Shown: in pieces, positions 61,701 to 64,000 of the stretch
How the letters are laid out: every line of letters begins with the position of its first letter
How positions within the stretch are numbered: position 1 is the first letter of the stretch
Assembly: GCF_020005165.1 (NCBI RefSeq)
Contig: NZ_JAHCLT010000001.1
Location: 1,116,001-1,180,000, forward strand
DNA: 64,000 nt
DNA from: Kangiella taiwanensis
Lineage (GTDB): Bacteria > Pseudomonadota > Gammaproteobacteria > Enterobacterales > Kangiellaceae
Direction: 5' to 3'
Notes under the pieces: generated by a model
What the model was told of the DNA's origin: nothing
Seen by the model: the letters and a program-made list of their open reading frames with translations, nothing else
The model's database searches: none
Made by a program: the position numbers and the translations under genes

Positions 61701-64000
61701 AGAGTTTGATGAAACCTTTACGGTGAACTTATCCGCTAGTAACGCTCTGGTTGACGCTACTGACGTTGCGACAGGCACAATTACTGACGATGACTCACCA
61801 CTAGTAACCTCGATTGCTGCTTCAGTTCCAAATGCATCGGAACCGGCGACAGACGGCGAATTCACCATCAGCCTAAGCGCAGAAAGCTCGACGGATACCA
61901 TCGTAACGATCGATTACACTGGTACCGCTAATGATCCATCTGACTATAGTCTGACTGGCGTTTCTGGCACGACAACAGTGACCATCCCAGCAGGTAGTAC
62001 ATCTGCAACAGTTACTGTTGATGTTGCTAACGATAATATTGTTGAGCCAAGTGAGACAGTTATTGCCACCATTACCAGTGTCAGTAACGGTAATATTGGC
62101 ACGGCCTCAGATACGGTAACAATTGCCGACGACGATAATGCTGCAGTGACTGTCGAGGACGTTACGGTTAATGAAGGCGCAGGAACAGCGACCTTTACCA
62201 TCACTTTGGATAGTGCAGTGGCTGGTGGAACGGATGTCAATTACAGTTTCACAGACGGTACAGCGACTGGCGGCGGTACAGATTACGATGATACTGCGGG
62301 CACAGTGACGTTTGTTGGCACAGCTGGCGAAACTCAGAGCTTTACTGTTGGTATCACTGACGACGGTCTTGTGGAAGGTGATGAAACCTTTACGGTGAAC
62401 CTTGACGCAGTCAATCCGCAGGTTATCGATACTGATACAGCGATAGGCACAATTACAGACAATGACAACTTATTAGTTTCTGTGATTGCGAGTGTAGCGA
62501 TGGCTAGCGAGCCTGCAACTGACGGTGAGTTTACTGTGAGCTTGAGTGCACCAAGTGCGACAGATACTACGGTAACACTAAGCTATACAGGTACTGCGGC
62601 TGACCCAGCTGACTACAGCTTAACAGGTGCAAACGGTACGACCACGGTAGTTATACCTGCCGGCGATACAACGGCAACGATTACAGTTGATGTGGCGGAT
62701 GATCTTATTGTTGAACCTTCGGAAACCGTTATCGCGACCATTGATACGGTCAGTAATGGTGCTATCGATAATGCTACTGATACTGTCACAATCAACGACA
62801 ACGACGCTGCAACGGTTTCGGTTGATGATGTAACGATAGCGGAAGATGGCGTTAATGCTATCTTCACGGTGACGTTATCAGGCGATGTTGCAGGTGGCGT
62901 GAGTTTTGACTACACCACTAACGATGGTTCGGCAGCGGCCCCAGGCGATTACACCACGGTTTCTGGCACAGAAACGTTTACGGGTACGGACGGTGAAACG
63001 ATCACCATTAGCGTACCGATCATCAATGATACGACGGTTGAAGGTGATGAGACCTTCACGCTTGACCTAAGTAATCTCAATAATCCAGGCGTCACGTTTG
63101 CTGATGATCAAGGCTTAGGCACCATTACGGATAACGACGCAGCGACAGTGGCGATTGATGACGTGACGGTGAACGAAGCGGATGGTAATGCAGTCTTCAC
63201 CGTGACTTTAACGGGCGACGTACAAGGTGGCGTGAGTTTTGATTACACTACGACGGACGGCACGGCGACGGTAGCTGATGGCGACTACACAGCGGCATCA
63301 GGCACTGAAACCTTCACGGGTACGAGTGGCGAGACGATTACGATAAGTGTGCCGATTACGGACGACGCGATTGTTGAGGGTAGCGAGACCTTTACGGTTG
63401 ACTTGAGCAACTTAACGAACGGTGGCGTGACCTTCAGTGATGACCAAGGTTTAGGCACCATTACCGATAATGACAATGCGACCGTAGCGATTGATGATGT
63501 CACGATTGCAGAAGATGGCGCGAATGCGACCTTCACCGTGACCTTGACGGGCGAAGTTCAGGGTGGCTTCACGCTGGATTACACCACGAATGATGGCACG
63601 GCAGCGGCTCCAGGTGATTACACCACGACTGGCGGCAGCTTAAGCTTCACAGGTACGCCGGGCGAAACTCAAACCATCATCGTACCGATTATCAACGACA
63701 CGACAGTTGAAGGCGATGAGACCTTCACGGTTGACTTGAGCAACTTGAGTAACGGCGGCGTGACCTTCAGTGATGACCAAGGTTTAGGCACCATTACGGA
63801 TAACGACGCAGCGACGGTGGCGATTGATGATGTGACGGTTAACGAAGCGGATGGCAATGCTATCTTCACCGTGACCTTAACGGGCGACGTACAAGGTGGC
63901 GTGAGCTTCGACTACACCACGAATGACGGCAGTGCGGCTGCGGGCAGTGATTACACAGCGACCTCTGGCATTGAGACCTTCACGGGTACCAGCGGTGAGA
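55732..64000 (+). CDS. Giant secreted Calx-beta repeat protein (partial, continues past the window)
   Basis: Open frame of at least 2756 codons, with an in-frame TAA directly before the ATG. A Sec-type signal peptide with an extended basic N-region (to about residue 40, NVSA) is followed by a domain of about 180 residues of the DUF11/DUF7933 kind (LTITLTNTN, later NSSCTITADVTS). From about 56400 it consists of roughly 23 Calx-beta-type repeats of about 110 residues, each ending in a TITDND-like strand with acidic calcium-site residues (DETFTV, DGTAT). Likely a large surface or secreted adhesin that needs calcium to stiffen. The C-terminus and secretion route are unseen. Confidence 0.9.
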   Translation, partial: MKNFGKSTLNTYKKLARSIRRFSSAMVAFAALFVSFNVSAVDYPTTIDNTVNVTLPAGVIDNNTANNTNGGCTVADPTVAACATDSNALNVVTPEPTKAFAPNPIDFNGISTLTITLTNTNNFEAILQADFVDNLPASVVLATPANASDTCGGTGTLTALDGASSITLGSGATIPANSSCTITADVTSGTAGTHTNQLPAGTLDTGMGASTAASADLVVNSPAEIAINDIAQVETDAGTTTFTFTVSITNAVTTAEDITFEYATADGTAQVVDGDYTGSTGFGQIAAGDTSGTITVDVNGDTVVEPDETFTVTLSNISSNATISDGVGEATIQNDDAASISIADVTVNEGDGTATIDVTLTGDTAAGFDVDFATADDTATAGPLADYLANSGTLSFAGTDGEVQSITVTINDDFAIEGDETFNVNLSNITGGLATINDGTGVVTIQDNDSVVLIEFDAAADTADESITDEPRLRILGFLPNDTNVNVNVTGGTATGSGTDYTNVVTVTIPAGTYDGGAGTSVPINLTVVDDNILEADETINFEISSVNPRLVLGDADLDSNTQATNTYTIQDNDPITVTVAANDATAAEPADNGQFTVSLSNPNSVDTTVTYTIAGTATPTDDYTPLTGTVTIPAGDTSAAIDVTVADDTIVEGDETVVITLATTSDGTIDPGNNEATVTIADNDVAELEVLATSVVEGDAGTTTLVYTVQFANAVSTATDVTFDFATSDGTATTADNDYIAVSSSGTITAGNTSTTVSVTVNGDLTVEADETVALTISNPSSNATITTASADGTITNDDAAEVSIAAIADTTEGSGIAGQFTVSLSNPSDTDTVVDISVGGTATAGADYASLVTSVTIPANTTSVNLNVLAIDDSLLEPTETVIVTLDTVTSGNATIGTPNNATVNIFDNDAASIAIDDVTVDEADGNAVFTVTLTGNVQGGFTVDAATADDTALAGSDYTTTTDTLSFAGNNGETQTFTVPITDDGIAEATETFFANLSNISNGLVTIADAQGIGSITDNDNASLAINDVTVNEGDGTAVFTVTLTGDVQGGVSVDYATADDTALAASDYTSSTGTINFVGTDGETQTFSVPITDDGLVEATETFFANLSNVSNAVVTLADDQGIGTINDNDNASLAINDVTVNEADGNAVFTVTLTGDVQGGVSVDFATADDTANAGSDYTAQTGTLNFTGTDGEALTITVPITDDAVAEASETYFVDLSNVSNVGVTLSDAQGLGTINDNDTATLTINNVTIDEDAGTATYTVTLDNAVQGGSVVNYSFTDGTATGGVDYDNTPGSVTFAGTAGETQTFTVAIINDGIYEGNETFTVNLNAVNPVINDNDSATTIIDDEVLEVSVTASVANASEPATNGEFTVSLNTPSATDITVNLSYSGTATDPADYSLAGAAGTTTVVIPAGDTSVTVDVVVNDDTTVEPTETVIATIDSVSEGTIVNATDTVEIADDDAAAVTVEDVTANEGVGTVTFTITLNNDVAGGTNVDYSFTDGTATGGGTDYDSTGGTVTFVGTAGETQTFTVAYTDDNIVEGDETFTVSLNADHTGVNDTDTATGTIQDNDVLTVNMSATVAAASEPGTDGEFTITLSNPSDTDTTVFVDYAGTATNTSDYNLTGAAGTTSVTIPAGSTSATVAVEVIDDALVEGSETVEATITAVSNGAIGTPTDTVTITDNDSRVTVEDVSVNEADGTATFTITLEEAIAGGTDVNYSFTDGTATGGGTDYDSTGGTVTFVGTAGETQTFTVAITNDAVVEGDETFTVNLDAVDPNVIDTDTATGTIVDDDALTVSVVATTPTAQEPATDGQFTVSLSTTSATDTTVTIAYSGTATNGSDYNLTGASGTTTVVIPAGSTDAIVTVDVIDDNIVEGDETVIATITATDNGTISGATDTVTIESEDTASVTVEDVTVAEDAGNATFRITLNGEVDGGTDVTYSFTDGSATGGGTDYDSTGNTVSFTGTDGEFIDILVPITNDAIVEFDETFTVNLSASNALVDATDVATGTITDDDSPLVTSIAASVPNASEPATDGEFTISLSAESSTDTIVTIDYTGTANDPSDYSLTGVSGTTTVTIPAGSTSATVTVDVANDNIVEPSETVIATITSVSNGNIGTASDTVTIADDDNAAVTVEDVTVNEGAGTATFTITLDSAVAGGTDVNYSFTDGTATGGGTDYDDTAGTVTFVGTAGETQSFTVGITDDGLVEGDETFTVNLDAVNPQVIDTDTAIGTITDNDNLLVSVIASVAMASEPATDGEFTVSLSAPSATDTTVTLSYTGTAADPADYSLTGANGTTTVVIPAGDTTATITVDVADDLIVEPSETVIATIDTVSNGAIDNATDTVTINDNDAATVSVDDVTIAEDGVNAIFTVTLSGDVAGGVSFDYTTNDGSAAAPGDYTTVSGTETFTGTDGETITISVPIINDTTVEGDETFTLDLSNLNNPGVTFADDQGLGTITDNDAATVAIDDVTVNEADGNAVFTVTLTGDVQGGVSFDYTTTDGTATVADGDYTAASGTETFTGTSGETITISVPITDDAIVEGSETFTVDLSNLTNGGVTFSDDQGLGTITDNDNATVAIDDVTIAEDGANATFTVTLTGEVQGGFTLDYTTNDGTAAAPGDYTTTGGSLSFTGTPGETQTIIVPIINDTTVEGDETFTVDLSNLSNGGVTFSDDQGLGTITDNDAATVAIDDVTVNEADGNAIFTVTLTGDVQGGVSFDYTTNDGSAAAGSDYTATSGIETFTGTSGE
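56395..64000 (+). repeat. Tandem Calx-beta repeat array
   Basis: About 23 units of 320-365 bases. Three sub-types can be told apart: A (IAINDVTVNEADGNAVFTVT), B (ANASEPATDGEFTVSLS) and C (NYSFTDGTATGG). Units 7-9 are A, units 10-19 alternate C and B five times with a super-period of about 665-675 bases, and units 20-23 are A again. Units near 63150, 63485 and 63820 are close to identical in DNA. Confidence 0.85.

Noticed and set aside
56000-63900. Many open frames of 60-140 codons on the minus strand
   Set aside because: They are shadows of the Calx-beta repeat gene: rich in Val, Ser, Thr and Ala because they read the complement of GTN/ACN-rich repeat codons. They recur with the repeat period and lack ribosome sites.
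56395-64000. Tandem repeats considered as a CRISPR array
   Set aside because: Units are about 330 bases, coding, diverged and without a short-repeat/spacer pattern.

Overview
The window looks like chromosome of a marine-type gammaproteobacterium of roughly 45 % G+C. Supporting signs are the order thrS-infC-rpmI-rplT-pheS-pheT-ihfA-merR-tRNA-Pro, a class Ia nrdAB pair with an ATP-cone-rich NrdA, a CIO-type cytochrome bd oxidase and several Fur-like boxes. A Kangiella-like genus is a guess from overall feel, not something the sequence proves.

Layout. 0.1-6.8 kb: a DUF2157/GDYXXLXY membrane pair, a secreted small protein, a beta-lactamase-fold lipoprotein, an ECF sigma factor with its likely membrane anti-sigma partner, and an M24 peptidase. 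7.0-11.5 kb: nrdA-nrdB with a NrdR-like box and a perfect DnaA box upstream. 11.5-24.1 kb: an iron block. It holds a lone FbpC-like ATPase, grxD, an aerobactin-type operon in iucA-iucB-iucC-iucD order, a divergent exporter and PepSY reductase-like genes, then bfr and bfd. Fur-like boxes of the 7-1-7 type sit at the ATPase gene, at the iuc/MFS divergent promoter and at bfd, but no TonB receptor is present. 24.4-26.9 kb: a WrbA-like flavodoxin, a divergent LysR regulator and a 2-Cys peroxiredoxin that share a CTATA-n4/5-TATAG palindrome. 27.0-29.3 kb: an AT-rich accessory patch with what looks like an orphan integron gene cassette (HEPN-like ORF plus truncated attC), a repeated motif and two unknown genes. 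29.3-35.4 kb: a secreted HExxH protein, a candidate small RNA, a GMC oxidoreductase, and an operon of periplasmic isoaspartyl peptidase, lipoprotein and a striking Rieske-fold protein that has lost all four cluster ligands and carries an ankyrin-like tail. 35.6-46.8 kb: a small Fur-boxed protein, rnt, pyrC, gloA, cydAB with a DUF2474 subunit, and several secreted hydrolases. 47.0-54.8 kb: the translation block, with infC starting on ATT, ending in tRNA-Pro(GGG). 55.7 kb to the end: a giant secreted protein, open at the window edge, made of about 23 Calx-beta-type repeats.

The strongest second-look items are the cluster-less Rieske/ankyrin protein, the orphan cassette with its repeated flanking motif, the shared LysR palindromes, the candidate small RNA near 30.75 kb and the higher-order repeat structure of the giant Calx-beta protein. 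All assignments come from reading motifs by eye. No database search was run.
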